The notes under the pieces: generated by a model | Databases searched by the model: none | The model's input: only the letters and a program-made list of their open reading frames with translations | What the model was told of the DNA's origin: nothing | Part shown: positions 11,329 to 19,542 of the stretch, one piece after another | How the letters are laid out: each line of letters starts with the position of its first letter | Numbering within the stretch: position 1 is the first letter of the stretch | Position numbers and translations under genes: made by a program | NCBI GenBank assembly: GCA_000151295.1 | Contig: GG745344.1 | Coordinates: 871,333 to 935,332, forward strand | DNA length: 64,000 nucleotides | Source of the DNA: Allomyces macrogynus ATCC 38327 | Taxonomy: Eukaryota > Blastocladiomycota > Blastocladiomycetes > Blastocladiales > Blastocladiaceae | Direction: 5' to 3'

Positions 11329-12092
11329 TCAATCGCTCGTCCGCGCACTGACAAGATGAATGTGCGCGTCCTCGCCATTGGTCAGAAAGCTCTCACTCAA
11401 CCAGACGGTCGCACCAGCACCCCTCGTCGTGCGCTGCCACTTGGCGTTCAGCAGCACCATGATCGGGTTGTCCCCCGCGCTCTGCAGCGTAACTCGCCAC
11501 CGCCACATCTGCCGCGCCGCCATGGGCAGCAACACGGCACGGGCATAATCGTGAACGCCGCCGCCATCGACCTCGTCAGCCCAATCAGCCGGCGCGTGCT
11601 CGACCAACTGCACCTCGACCACGTCCACCATGTACGGCGCCATGTGCTCGGCGTCGGCCAGTAGCCCGTGTTCGGGAGGTCACGGTCGACGTGCACGTAC
11701 CGCGGCTAATTGGTGTACATCAGGATCAGCGCGGGAATTCGACAGAACCAGTGCCGCGCGACAGCCATGGCCTGCTTGATGCAGTTGACGTCGTGCCGGA
11801 GGGTCTCGAGCATGTCATTCAGGTGCGCGTGGTGCTGCCGCGCACAGTCGAGCTTGGTCTGGATCAGGTCGAGGATCGACCAGAGAAGGTTGTGCGGGGC
11901 AGTCAGTTGCCGCGGAAGCGCGCGCAGCATGGCAATGATGGCTTCTTGGATCGACTTGACTTGCTGCGCCACGAAATCGAGGTGGTTGTACGGCACCATT
12001 GTTGACAGTTGGCTGCCAGGATGGCACATCATACTTAATTGGGCTGCTATCCCCGACAAGATTCCGACTCGCAGCGAGCGGCGTCGCCGCAA
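11329..12092 (-). CDS. Hypothetical protein, probably two exons
   Basis: Two minus-strand open segments with the G+C-rich codon bias of host genes lie end to end: 12092-11706 and about 11660-11329. The first is helical (HLDFVAQQVKSIQEAIIAML and LHxDVNCIKQAMAVARHW), the second more beta-like (VDVVEVQLVEHAPADW, then MWRWRVTLQSAGDNP). A GTACGT near 11,700 could be the donor joining them, but the first segment reaches a stop just before it, so the splice is not settled. No family is recognised. The 5' end overlaps the start of the plus-strand LRR-like relic that carries the viral insertion, so one of the two is probably truncated there. Confidence 0.4.
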
Positions 12093-12727
12093 GCCTGTTC
12101 ACCTGCGCTGGGAGGGTGCCATTGATGGGAATGGCACAGAGCCGCGTGCAGTGCCCATAGTTGCTGTTGAAGAAACGGTGCATGTGCCTGTTGGCGTACA
12201 GGTGCTCACAGACCCGAGCACTGCTCTACCCGCGCATATTGTACCCGTGCCGCATTTCCTTAAGATGAGCCAATGGTTGCGCGTCCCGACCAACCGTGTC
12301 GCGTCGCTCACGCTGAATGGCACAGCAGGCATGCTTCGCGTCCGACGCAAAGCGCCACTGGAACTTGCTAATGGGCCCGAAGTGGTGCTCGAGCGACTTG
12401 CATCGTGGCTCCCCAACATTGCGTGCTTGCATCTCGAGTTGCAATTGCGCGGGCCTGCAGTCATCCCAGCACTCACGGTCTGGAGCTCATCTCTCACAAC
12501 GCTCAACCTGACCGTGACGCCGGACTGGAATAACGTTGCCGGTGCGCTCGAATCGCCGAATCTACACACTTTGAATATCACCAAGTGGGTCTCCGAGTAT
12601 GGAGACTTGGAAGCAATGCCTGTTGTGCCACGACCCTGCAAGCTCATTGTTCTTGCTGCTGCTGTGTTCCCCGACGTGCTTGCCCAGAACGCGGGGACCT
12701 TGCACAAGCTCTCAGTTGTCGGCAGTG
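12022..12727 (+). pseudogene. LRR-like host gene, 5' part, interrupted by the PLV
   Basis: An open plus-strand frame with leucine-rich periodicity (RLASWLPNIACLHLELQLRG, SSLTTLNLTVTPDW, SPNLHTLNITKW, NAGTLHKLSVVGS) runs into the left end of the element. If the element and one copy of the 5-bp duplication are removed, the frame continues for 62 codons on the far side (28,686-28,873) before a stop. The gene belongs to the F-box/LRR-like family scattered in this window; its F-box, if present, is not visible upstream. The insertion splits it. The 3' side also shows frame changes, so it may already have been a pseudogene. Confidence 0.65.
12723..12727. repeat. Target-site duplication, left copy (CAGTG)
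   Basis: CAGTG directly abuts the left TG terminus and recurs immediately after the right CA terminus. A five-base duplication is typical of rve-type integrases. Reading it as six bases (CAGTGT) would shift the element end by one base and break the TIR symmetry. Confidence 0.85.
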
Positions 12728-12753
12728 TGCGTATGCCCTTAAGGGCATACGCA
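12728..12753. repeat. Terminal 26-bp perfect palindrome, left
   Basis: The sequence is TGCGTATGCCCTT followed at once by its exact reverse complement. It could form a terminal cruciform or hairpin. Shorter relatives with a GCCCGAAGGGC core occur twice further in. Confidence 0.95.
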
Positions 12754-13147
12754 CATGTGCCCATGGCACTGCGGGGTGTGCCGCCATGGCACGCGGGGGT
12801 GCCCGAAGGGCAACGGTAGTCAGTGCCTTTATCGCTAATTGGCCACCTTGAGTGATTACGTCATTCACTTCGAACTACGATTGTGCCCAATCCCCAGTGT
12901 GATATGCCATCATGGCACAGCCCTGCCCGAAGGGCATCACGTCAGTGAATAAAGGCGTGTGCGGTAAGCAATCGAGGAATGCTCGTGGGTCGTGTCGATG
13001 ATGGGCACAATGAGGTCGTGCCCTGGGGCACAATCGTGGTAGGTCAGGGCAGCGTCGACAAACGTTGGTCGACGACCCCCCAAACGACTTGTAGTTATAG
13101 CATGTCCCGGTCAAAACCTATGTTATAGTCGATCAATGGCCCCTCGG

Positions 13148-13294
13148 ATGACTTCGCGCGACCCCCCAAACCTCCCTGGTTTAGCGTGACCGGGCCGTAA
13201 GTGTACGAACGTTACGACCGTTTTGGGGCAACTGCTCGACAAATGACTTCGCACGACCCCCAAACCTCCCTGGTTTAGCGTGACCGGGCCGTAA
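13148..13294. repeat. Direct repeat pair inside the TIR
   Basis: Two nearly identical copies of about 52 bp (13,148-13,200 and 13,243-13,294) begin ATGACTTCGC and contain CCTCCCTGGTTTAGCGTGAC and GGGCCGTAA. They differ at one base and one C in a homopolymer. Both are also present, inverted, in the right TIR. Confidence 0.85.
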
Positions 13295-13380
13295 CTTTAC
13301 GAACGCATAGGGATACTTACACCACGAATGGCCTCGACGCGCGACTCCCAAAGTGGACATGCTCTGCCGCACCAAACGCC

Positions 13381-13834
13381 GTTCATCGTCAACATCGACA
13401 ACACTGAATCACTCACGGTAAGCTATGTTGACTGTTGACGATGAACAGGGGTTCTGAGAAAGTTTCAAAATGAATTAGTGGGAGCTGCGTCCTTGCACAT
13501 TTCCCGCCGCTTCGTCCTTGGCCAGGTTCGCCTGGCCATTCATCGTCAACACATCGTCAACACTGCTTTGTCTGCGGTAAGCAACAGGCTCCACGGCCCT
13601 TTTCATCGTCAACACATCGTCAACACTAAATCACTCACGGTAAGCTATGTTGACGATGTTGACGATAAATAGGGGTTTTTAGAAAGTTTCAAAAATGAAT
13701 CAGCGCGAGTTACACACATGCGCGTCCCACGCTACTTCACCTACGGCCAGGTCAAAAAGACCCCTTTATCGTCAACATCGTCAACACAGCTTACCGTGAG
13801 TGATTCAGTGTTGACAATGAAAATGATCGTCAAC
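13381..13834. repeat. Hairpin modules built on ATCGTCAACA arms (left TIR)
   Basis: Three inverted-repeat modules (about 13,381-13,446, 13,603-13,669 and 13,765-13,834) and one half module (13,540-13,564) have arms of one or two ATCGTCAACA units facing TGTTGACGAT. The loop carries AATCACTCACGGTAAGC or its complement. The core CGGTAAGC also occurs at about 12,962. The regular architecture suggests a protein-binding site such as a replication origin or a recombinase site. This is inference. Confidence 0.8.
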
Positions 13835-13997
13835 AGCTTCAGAGAATTCTTTTATTCAAAAACTACTCAGTGACTGTTCACTGATTCGAGCCAGCCGAGG
13901 CTCCGCGTGCCGCAGGCATGTGGAGAAGGGTGCGCGAGGGGGGTTAGAGAGTGACGAGTCAAACGCACCTTAGATTTATTTTGCCAGCCATCAGTAA

Positions 13998-14273
13998 ATG
14001 ACACGGTGCAATCGCTGTGACGTGATTCTCGAAACGCAGTACGAATGTTCAAAGTGCGACACAGTATACTGCCTCAAGTGCGCTCGCAGAACCGTGTTTT
14101 GGTTTGGCGGGAACAGCACAACACCGACAAGTTGTGGACGTTGCACGCGGATCACAGCAGGCCACTGTGACGGGTGTGGGTTGGCGTTCAAGCTTGGAAA
14201 AAATGTCTTTGTGGCGACTCCAGGACCCGACGGACCTTATTTCTGTGATGGGTGCGCTCACGTATATTTGTAA
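13998..14273 (+). CDS. Small multi-CxxC zinc-ribbon protein (PLV)
   Basis: This 91-residue protein is the first gene inside the left TIR. Six CxxC pairs are visible (CNRC, CSKC, CLKC, CGRC, CDGC, CDGC), enough for about three zinc sites. The layout resembles small treble-clef or zinc-ribbon proteins found in many large and mid-size DNA viruses, but I cannot name a family. The ATG sits in the AGTAAATGA context shared with other genes of the element. It converges on the leftward capsid block. A role in DNA or RNA binding is inference. Confidence 0.65.
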   Translation: MTRCNRCDVILETQYECSKCDTVYCLKCARRTVFWFGGNSTTPTSCGRCTRITAGHCDGCGLAFKLGKNVFVATPGPDGPYFCDGCAHVYL

Positions 14274-14312
14274 AGAGAGTGATTCAAGGTAAAGTGCAAG
14301 TGTACTTTGAAT

Positions 14313-14504
14313 TTAGTCGAAATAGATTCGGTAGACGGCTCCTGCTGGCATGGTGCCGCGAATGGCCGTGTAGCCTTTATCCAAGATACGAGAAGGGGCG
14401 GGTGCGCGAACGCGACCTGCGAGTTTTGGGACTCTCAATCTGCTGTCTCCTGGGCTCTGGGGTCGCTGGTTCGATTGTGACGCTGTCATCTGAGTGGTAC
14501 TCAT
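14313..14504 (-). CDS. Small basic protein at the end of the capsid block (PLV)
   Basis: This 63-residue frame is the last of the leftward block. It is Ser/Gln/Pro-rich at the start and basic in the middle (RLRVPKLAGRVRAPAPSR), ending GAVYRIYFD. It is collinear with the capsid genes. A longer plus-strand frame (14,252-14,698) lies opposite; I prefer the minus strand because it continues the operon-like order. Function is unknown; a minor virion protein is possible. Confidence 0.4.
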   Translation of the reverse strand: MSTTQMTASQSNQRPQSPGDSRLRVPKLAGRVRAPAPSRILDKGYTAIRGTMPAGAVYRIYFD

Positions 14505-14593
14505 GGTTTCTCGTTCGCGTGTGCTTGCGTCTAAACTTGTACGGGAAAAGAAAAAGGCACATCGTGCGTTTAAACGAATGGCAAGAAATTAAA

Positions 14594-14692
14594 TCAGTGC
14601 TTTGGATGGCGCTTGCGGGCGTGGTACCCGATGATGGCAAACTCGGACAGCAGCACGACGACCTGGAAGCAGAGGATAACGACTTCGAGCAT
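14594..14692 (-). CDS. 32-residue single-pass membrane peptide (PLV)
   Basis: A short frame starts with MLEVVILCFQVVVLL, continues SEFAIIGYHA and ends in a basic tail RKRHPKH. Residues about 3-22 are strongly hydrophobic, so it should form one membrane helix with a basic end. The start codon follows TTTTATAA directly, the same A/T-rich context as its neighbours. It lies between the minor capsid gene and the 63-residue gene on the same strand. It may be a viroporin-like or membrane-active peptide; that is inference from composition only. Confidence 0.45.
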   Translation of the reverse strand: MLEVVILCFQVVVLLSEFAIIGYHARKRHPKH

Positions 14693-14716
14693 TTATAAAA
14701 GCACAACAAAATAAAA

Positions 14717-15490
14717 TTACGTCAGGAACGCGAGCGTGATTGTCCACGCATTTCCATTAAAGTCAACGGGCTGTAGTTTACCGTCGCACATCTCCAAGTC
14801 AATCTCGTGGATTTCCTCTGCAATGCCTCGACTATCGAAATTAAAGAATTCTGTTGCAGGGTTCTGGTAAACAAATGATTGACCATAAGAGCCCATAACA
14901 TGAAAAGAGGCCATCAATGAACCATTATTTGGGAACGAACTATGTGTGTAATCCGCGAGCATACTGCCAATATTACTCTTCAGATGCAGAGTGTCGATTG
15001 GCGCAAGATTTAATACATACCGGCCAGTCACTGAAGCTGCCTCGACGGAAACCATGTCTGCGGGGTCCAGGCCAAACCCCAAGATTCGCTCAATACCACT
15101 GGGGCGGTTGCGAATGATGCGGAAGTTCATGGACGAGTTGGCAATGGTCACATAACCTGTAGCCTGATTCCATGAGACTGTCCACGTGCCCTGCCAGTGG
15201 AACTGGGGGTTGGCAGCATTGAGCAGCTCAGTCAGTTTGTCACAGAGTGTTTGGGGTGTGTAGTACGATGGAGGCACAATAGCACCGCCTTCATACGCAC
15301 TGAACCCAACTGAGCCTCGAATGTAGAGAATGTTGTTAGCAGGAGTGATGTTATACCAGGTATTAGGAATCATACACGAGACAACACGCACTCCCTTGGC
15401 CTGGATTGGTCGTGGTAGTCGGAATGAGCCATTAGAGTCAAGGTCCTTGCTGGACACAGTCACGTACTTGACGCGTGGAATGGTGGTCAT
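14717..15490 (-). CDS. Minor capsid (penton) protein, single jelly-roll type (PLV)
   Basis: This 257-residue protein begins MTTIPRVKYVTVSSKDLDS and continues FRLPRPIQAKGVRVVSCMIP and NTWYNITPANNILYI. That N-terminal signature (a short beta strand, then a stretch forcing 'iPnTwYNI') is characteristic of penton-type minor capsid proteins of PLVs and virophages. The middle has the alternating pattern of a jelly roll with a peptide like FRIIRNRPSGIERILGFG. It should occupy the five-fold vertices beside the major capsid protein. The start follows AACTGTAA, and the gene lies 22 bp downstream of the 84-residue gene. Confidence 0.8.
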   Translation of the reverse strand: MTTIPRVKYVTVSSKDLDSNGSFRLPRPIQAKGVRVVSCMIPNTWYNITPANNILYIRGSVGFSAYEGGAIVPPSYYTPQTLCDKLTELLNAANPQFHWQGTWTVSWNQATGYVTIANSSMNFRIIRNRPSGIERILGFGLDPADMVSVEAASVTGRYVLNLAPIDTLHLKSNIGSMLADYTHSSFPNNGSLMASFHVMGSYGQSFVYQNPATEFFNFDSRGIAEEIHEIDLEMCDGKLQPVDFNGNAWTITLAFLT

Positions 15491-15512
15491 TTACAGTTTG
15501 CTGAGAAAATAA

Positions 15513-15767
15513 TTAGACGCCTCCAGCCTGTCCACCACCGCTATCTGCAGTTGTTCCGCGCCAAGAGTCCCATAAGTCAAAGCCACTGTCCACCCAATCT
15601 GTCGCGGCCATCACAGCCTCTGTGGGGGCAGCGAATCCCGGGATACCGTGCATTAGCCGAGCGACTTCACGCACCCCTTGTGTGATATCTCGGCGATGGT
15701 TGTACACGAAGGCGCCAAGGGATGCAATTGCTGTTTTAAACGACGTCCAAAGGTCTCTAATTTTCAT
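15513..15767 (-). CDS. Small virion-like protein, amphipathic N-terminus (PLV)
   Basis: The protein has 84 residues. The N-terminus MKIRDLWTSFKTAIASLGAF looks amphipathic, followed by YNHRRDITQGVREVARLMHG and an acidic, Gly-rich end. It lies between the major and minor capsid genes. Its position and amphipathic helix recall the membrane-lytic or cement proteins of adenovirus-like viruses, but there is no sequence match I can name. Function is unknown. Confidence 0.55.
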   Translation of the reverse strand: MKIRDLWTSFKTAIASLGAFVYNHRRDITQGVREVARLMHGIPGFAAPTEAVMAATDWVDSGFDLWDSWRGTTADSGGGQAGGV

Positions 15768-15810
15768 TGGGTTTGTTTAACAATAAGTCAACAAAATTAT
15801 ATCACAGCGC

Positions 15811-17133
15811 TTAGTTGAAGACGTCCACTGAGCCGTCGATGTTGAATGAAATGGCAGTTGTGTATCCGACAAATGCATCGCAACGCCAGTTCACTGTACC
15901 GACTGTGTTGTCCACCAAAAACGGCTGGCCAGTTGTCAGCACCTCGATATCCACACCGCTCTTTTTGGCCTTCTCACTCCCCGACACAAGCGATGACGTT
16001 TCAAACGTGCGCGCGATGGTAAATGAGCCGTTGGGAGGGGTGAAAACTCCACCAGTGACACTACCACCGTCGTTCCATTGTGAATAATTGATGGCATTGC
16101 CTACAACGTGGCCCTTTGTGAAAATCTCAAGTTCGCGCAGAGGCTCAATTCCAGGGGCAGTACAGTCAATCGGACGCTGAGTGACCATCTCGTCGCCATT
16201 CTTGATACTGTATGACGTCAACCCAGGCTGACCTCGAGCGAGAGGGTCGACATTTGCCTTCCCCCAATATTGTGGGGTGCGGAAAGCCATGATGAGCGCC
16301 CGCTGCTGTCCATGGCGATCAGCAACCACCACACTGCCTGTTGGTGTGACAAATGAGGGATTCTTGCGGCTCCAAGTCAGACCTGTGTACATCACCCCGC
16401 CCGCAGCTTGCCATGCGGCATCAAGCTGGGCCAGCTGGTCGGCGTGTGGCATGATACTGTCGACAACAAGATAAGGATCAGAAACGACGTACCCACCGAC
16501 AGTTCCAGTGGTATTGATGAGACAGTGCTGTGGACTGGCCAACGTGATTTCCACAACAAGACCAGATGTATGTTTGAGATTAATCCACTTGTCCTGGCTG
16601 AAGAGGGCCGAGTGGAGGGGGACGAGGTATGGGCGGTTGGTCCCTGAACGCTGGCCGCGTGCTCCATAACCCTGTGCAATGCCAAGAACAGTGTCTTTCA
16701 TAGCTGCTGGCGTGGAAGCGTCTGCCAGGATGCGCGAGATGAGGTTGTAACCATCAATGTCCTCGAGCAATTGATCAGCCGTAGTAAGGACACGCAGGCG
16801 ACTGATGACGCTGGAGATGCCTTCCGAGAAATATTGCTCACTGGTATCGCCTTGAGTCGAAGGCTGAGTACACGCCGAGTCCTTAAATGTTGAAGCCTTG
16901 AACGCAAAACGCACACCCGCCGACAAATCAATGATACGGTTCACGGCGGGCAATTGGAAACGAATCACAGAGCTCAGGCCATTGGCAGCTGCGGAGAAGG
17001 CTGACCCCTGCGTACAGGGAAACTTGAGGGTTTGGCGGTCCGCTGGTGCTGACTGGGCGGGTGGTTTCATCACCAGCTCCTTCCCCACGGAAGTGGGCAG
17101 GACGTTCGAAAAGTTTGTGACGGCGGATGACAT
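15811..17133 (-). CDS. Major capsid protein, double jelly-roll type (PLV)
   Basis: The protein has 440 residues, within the usual PLV/virophage range. Beta-rich throughout with few charged runs. Recognisable stretches are SSVIRFQLPAVNRIIDLSAG, ISRLRVLTTADQLLEDIDGY and YLVPLHSALFSQDKWINL followed by LVVEITLASP. The last, a 'VPL.S.l....k.i.L....l.iei.La' block, is the most diagnostic part of PLV major capsid proteins. It forms the pseudo-hexameric capsomers of an icosahedral virion. The start ATG follows CCATAA. No frameshift is seen, so this gene looks intact. Assignment rests on the pattern plus the neighbouring minor capsid and ATPase genes. Confidence 0.85.
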   Translation of the reverse strand: MSSAVTNFSNVLPTSVGKELVMKPPAQSAPADRQTLKFPCTQGSAFSAAANGLSSVIRFQLPAVNRIIDLSAGVRFAFKASTFKDSACTQPSTQGDTSEQYFSEGISSVISRLRVLTTADQLLEDIDGYNLISRILADASTPAAMKDTVLGIAQGYGARGQRSGTNRPYLVPLHSALFSQDKWINLKHTSGLVVEITLASPQHCLINTTGTVGGYVVSDPYLVVDSIMPHADQLAQLDAAWQAAGGVMYTGLTWSRKNPSFVTPTGSVVVADRHGQQRALIMAFRTPQYWGKANVDPLARGQPGLTSYSIKNGDEMVTQRPIDCTAPGIEPLRELEIFTKGHVVGNAINYSQWNDGGSVTGGVFTPPNGSFTIARTFETSSLVSGSEKAKKSGVDIEVLTTGQPFLVDNTVGTVNWRCDAFVGYTTAISFNIDGSVDVFN

Positions 17134-17166
17134 TTATGGAATGTTTAGAAATGCGCAAGAAAAAAA

Positions 17167-17955
17167 TTATTCGTCGTGTTCTTCAGCGTCCTTGTCTCTC
17201 AGAATAAACGAGTGAAACGAGTTGTTGTACCGAAACGCGACGCCTGGATTCTGGAGATTAATGTTCAAAGTCGCGTGGGGAGTTTCAAAGACGCTGTCGG
17301 AAATCGCCAGGAATTCCTCCCAAGTGAAAGGCCCACCACATGCCTCGTAGATGGTGCGCAGCTCGGTTTTGTTGTAAGTTTCAAAAAGGACGTAGTAACT
17401 CATGTTGTTGCGGGCAAGCGGGCTGATTGCCTTGAATTGCTGCACGCTCATGACCATGGTGCACTTACGGTGACGTGAAAGTGCAACAAACGAGTCGAGG
17501 TACCGGGAACGTGCAAACTTTGTGCCAGCAATGTCGTCGAGCACAATCAACACGTTATCGTAAGGTAGACCAGGGTATTTCTCATAGTCGCGCTTCTCTG
17601 GGTCTTGCAACATCTCAATATGCCGGAGCGTCTCCTCAAACTTGTCAACGTCGTTAATGAAACAGTCGCGTGGCACTTTCAACAACTCGGGGTCGTACGG
17701 CATACCCGGTTTGTGCTTTAAGATGGGCGTGTCCATCAATAGCTTGAATTTTTGGTCCAAGTGTGCTGTTGGGCTAAAGATGTAGATTTTTTCGAAGCAG
17801 TGTGCCCAGCACAGCGGCGAGAGGATCATATTTAAACACACCGTACTCTTACCCGCAGCCTTGGGTCCGAGCAAACAAACTGTGGCAGGAATCTTGGGCA
17901 CAAGATAAGGCCCGCCTCTCTTGGCCTGGTTGTCAAGTGGTTTGACTGTAAACAT
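17167..17955 (-). CDS. A32/FtsK-HerA type genome-packaging ATPase (PLV)
   Basis: The protein has 262 residues. Walker A is GPKAAGKST (about 31-39) after a beta strand TVCLL; Walker B is NVLIVLDDIAG; a sensor-like region VALSRHRKCTMVMSVQQFKA follows. The segment EKIYIFSPTAHLDQKF is typical of the A32-like packaging ATPases of NCLDVs, virophages and PLVs. The enzyme pumps viral DNA into preformed capsids. It stands directly upstream (in transcription) of the major capsid gene, 33 bp apart. The frame is intact. Confidence 0.88.
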   Translation of the reverse strand: MFTVKPLDNQAKRGGPYLVPKIPATVCLLGPKAAGKSTVCLNMILSPLCWAHCFEKIYIFSPTAHLDQKFKLLMDTPILKHKPGMPYDPELLKVPRDCFINDVDKFEETLRHIEMLQDPEKRDYEKYPGLPYDNVLIVLDDIAGTKFARSRYLDSFVALSRHRKCTMVMSVQQFKAISPLARNNMSYYVLFETYNKTELRTIYEACGGPFTWEEFLAISDSVFETPHATLNINLQNPGVAFRYNNSFHSFILRDKDAEEHDE

Positions 17956-17982
17956 ACTATTACCTTATACAGGGAAAATCTT

Positions 17983-19473
17983 TTACTGGACTCCCTGGAA
18001 ACTTTGTGGCAGGTAATGGACTTTAGGCCCTCGCGGTTGAACGACTTTCGGCTCATCTCCACCAAGTTCACGGGCAGGGGCGCGCGGATTGCGTCGGAAG
18101 CGAGGGACAGTGGCGAAATACACGTCGACCGCTCGCTGGCGGTCCTCCCAAGGCACACGCGGAGTCGGTCTAACTGCCTCGACAATTTGCTTCACAGCGT
18201 CGCCGAGAACTTTCTTGTCTTGTAACGGATTAGAACCAGCCCCGCCAGCCCCGCCAATGTTTCCGACCGCGCCTTGAACCTTCTCCAAAGTGCTCGACAA
18301 CTTGTTTAGTGGGTTGGCCATTGTCCTGTTCAACACGTCGACCACTTTTCCAGGCACACTTTCAATGGCCGCGGTCGTCGCGCCTGTTGCCTGAGCAATT
18401 TGTTGAGGGACGTCAGCCACAGCCCCTTGAATCTTTTGCTGGCCTTTTTGCAGGTCTTCGCTCAGCATCCCAACTTGAGCAATCAGGTTTGTGTTTCGGT
18501 CAACACCCGCCATCATAGCAGAGTCACGAAGAGCCTGCTGGGCAGCGAGATTGTCAAGTTCGCTCTTTACCAGATTGCCAACAACAGCCATTGCGTTACC
18601 CCCCTCCGCATTGAGATTCATCTCAAGGCTGTTCAATGCAGACAGCAGTGCTGCATTCTGTTCTTGCGCGCTCAGGAACGTCGCTTGAATCCCAGCAAAG
18701 AGCTGCCCCAATGCAGGTTCAATGCCGGGATACGTTTGAATAATGTTCTGAATATTCTGGATGTTCTGGGTGTTAAGCTGCATGTTGTTTTGGTACAGAT
18801 TGTTCTGTGTGTTGTTTTGCGTGTTGTTTTGCTGGAGCATCATTGCCACAGACTGGTAATTTCCTCCCACTTGTGGGTTCCAGTTTGCGCTCACTGGCCC
18901 AACCACCCCATTATTGTTCCGTGCAATGCCAAGTGCTGTGTCAAACGTACCTGGCAACTCGACCAAACCTGTGGGGGGTGCCTCAACCATTTGGCGGGCC
19001 AGAATCGGTGGAAGACTCGCGTCCTGCTTCACAAGGTCGCCAGCGCCCTTCAACACAAGTGCCTTCTCTGGGTCAGACTTTGTTGAAGCGTCGATTTCAA
19101 GCTGGGGGCGGTCTGCAGAGACCTTCATGTCATCGGGTGGTGGATATTGAAGTTCTGCGTTGGGATTAGTTGATGCTGGTGACTGCTCGTCAACCTCCAT
19201 GGGGCTCTCGCCGTATACTTTCTTTCCGTGGCGTCTCAAGACAGCATTCATGTTGTGTAAGAGGGCCTTGTATGAGCGCAAACGAAAAGGCCGTCCTTCG
19301 CTGGAGGGGTCACCGAGCACCTTGAAAGACAACGTATCTACACGCTCGAAAAGGTCAGGATTTTCCATAAAGGCCTTTTCGATGAGGAACTGGGTCTGTG
19401 CTGTGTCTGATTTGATGGCCCGGCGTTTGCTAACTCCGCCGCCGTTTGTGGTACTACCAGAGCTTTTCACCAT
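17983..19473 (-). CDS. Large structural-like protein with Asn/Gln repeats and long helices (PLV)
   Basis: The protein has 496 residues. The N-terminal ~85 residues form a basic, possibly globular domain (FLIEKAFMENPDLFERVDTL, SYKALLHNMNAVLRRHGKKV). A disordered acidic linker follows, then a short QNNTQNN and QNIQNIQN repeat tract at about residue 215-245, and a long, mostly helical region (about 260-420) with heptad-like spacing. The C-terminus is basic. It leads the leftward capsid block, 28 bp before the ATPase. I do not recognise a family. A scaffold, core or tape-like role in the virion is inference from size, position and helix content. Confidence 0.65.
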   Translation of the reverse strand: MVKSSGSTTNGGGVSKRRAIKSDTAQTQFLIEKAFMENPDLFERVDTLSFKVLGDPSSEGRPFRLRSYKALLHNMNAVLRRHGKKVYGESPMEVDEQSPASTNPNAELQYPPPDDMKVSADRPQLEIDASTKSDPEKALVLKGAGDLVKQDASLPPILARQMVEAPPTGLVELPGTFDTALGIARNNNGVVGPVSANWNPQVGGNYQSVAMMLQQNNTQNNTQNNLYQNNMQLNTQNIQNIQNIIQTYPGIEPALGQLFAGIQATFLSAQEQNAALLSALNSLEMNLNAEGGNAMAVVGNLVKSELDNLAAQQALRDSAMMAGVDRNTNLIAQVGMLSEDLQKGQQKIQGAVADVPQQIAQATGATTAAIESVPGKVVDVLNRTMANPLNKLSSTLEKVQGAVGNIGGAGGAGSNPLQDKKVLGDAVKQIVEAVRPTPRVPWEDRQRAVDVYFATVPRFRRNPRAPARELGGDEPKVVQPRGPKVHYLPQSFQGVQ

Positions 19474-19542
19474 GATTGTTTACAATGTAACAAACAAAAT
19501 AAATCAACGTAAAGCAACGTAAAACAACGTAGTGCAACTTAA

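Larger units (their letters stand above)
12728..13945 (+). repeat. Left terminal inverted repeat
   Basis: It matches the reverse complement of 27,462-28,680 along its whole length, with one length difference in a run of C/G (six here, seven on the right). Identity stops where the left continues AGAGAG and the right reads into the helicase stop codon. It contains the terminal palindrome, a direct repeat pair and a cluster of hairpin-forming modules. Confidence 0.95.

Noticed and set aside
13478..13672. 64-codon frame duplicated in both TIRs (also 27,735-27,929), and a second pair at 13,181-13,375 / 28,032-28,226
   Set aside because: These overlap the hairpin modules and direct repeats, lack codon bias, and their duplication is explained by the TIRs.
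13381..13834. Possible CRISPR-like array from repeated ATCGTCAACA units
   Set aside because: Spacing is irregular, units face each other as hairpins, there are no unique spacers of constant length, and the setting is eukaryotic.
14252..14698. 148-codon plus-strand frame opposite the capsid block
   Set aside because: It lies antisense to the 32- and 63-residue minus-strand frames that continue the operon order; it shows no family resemblance.
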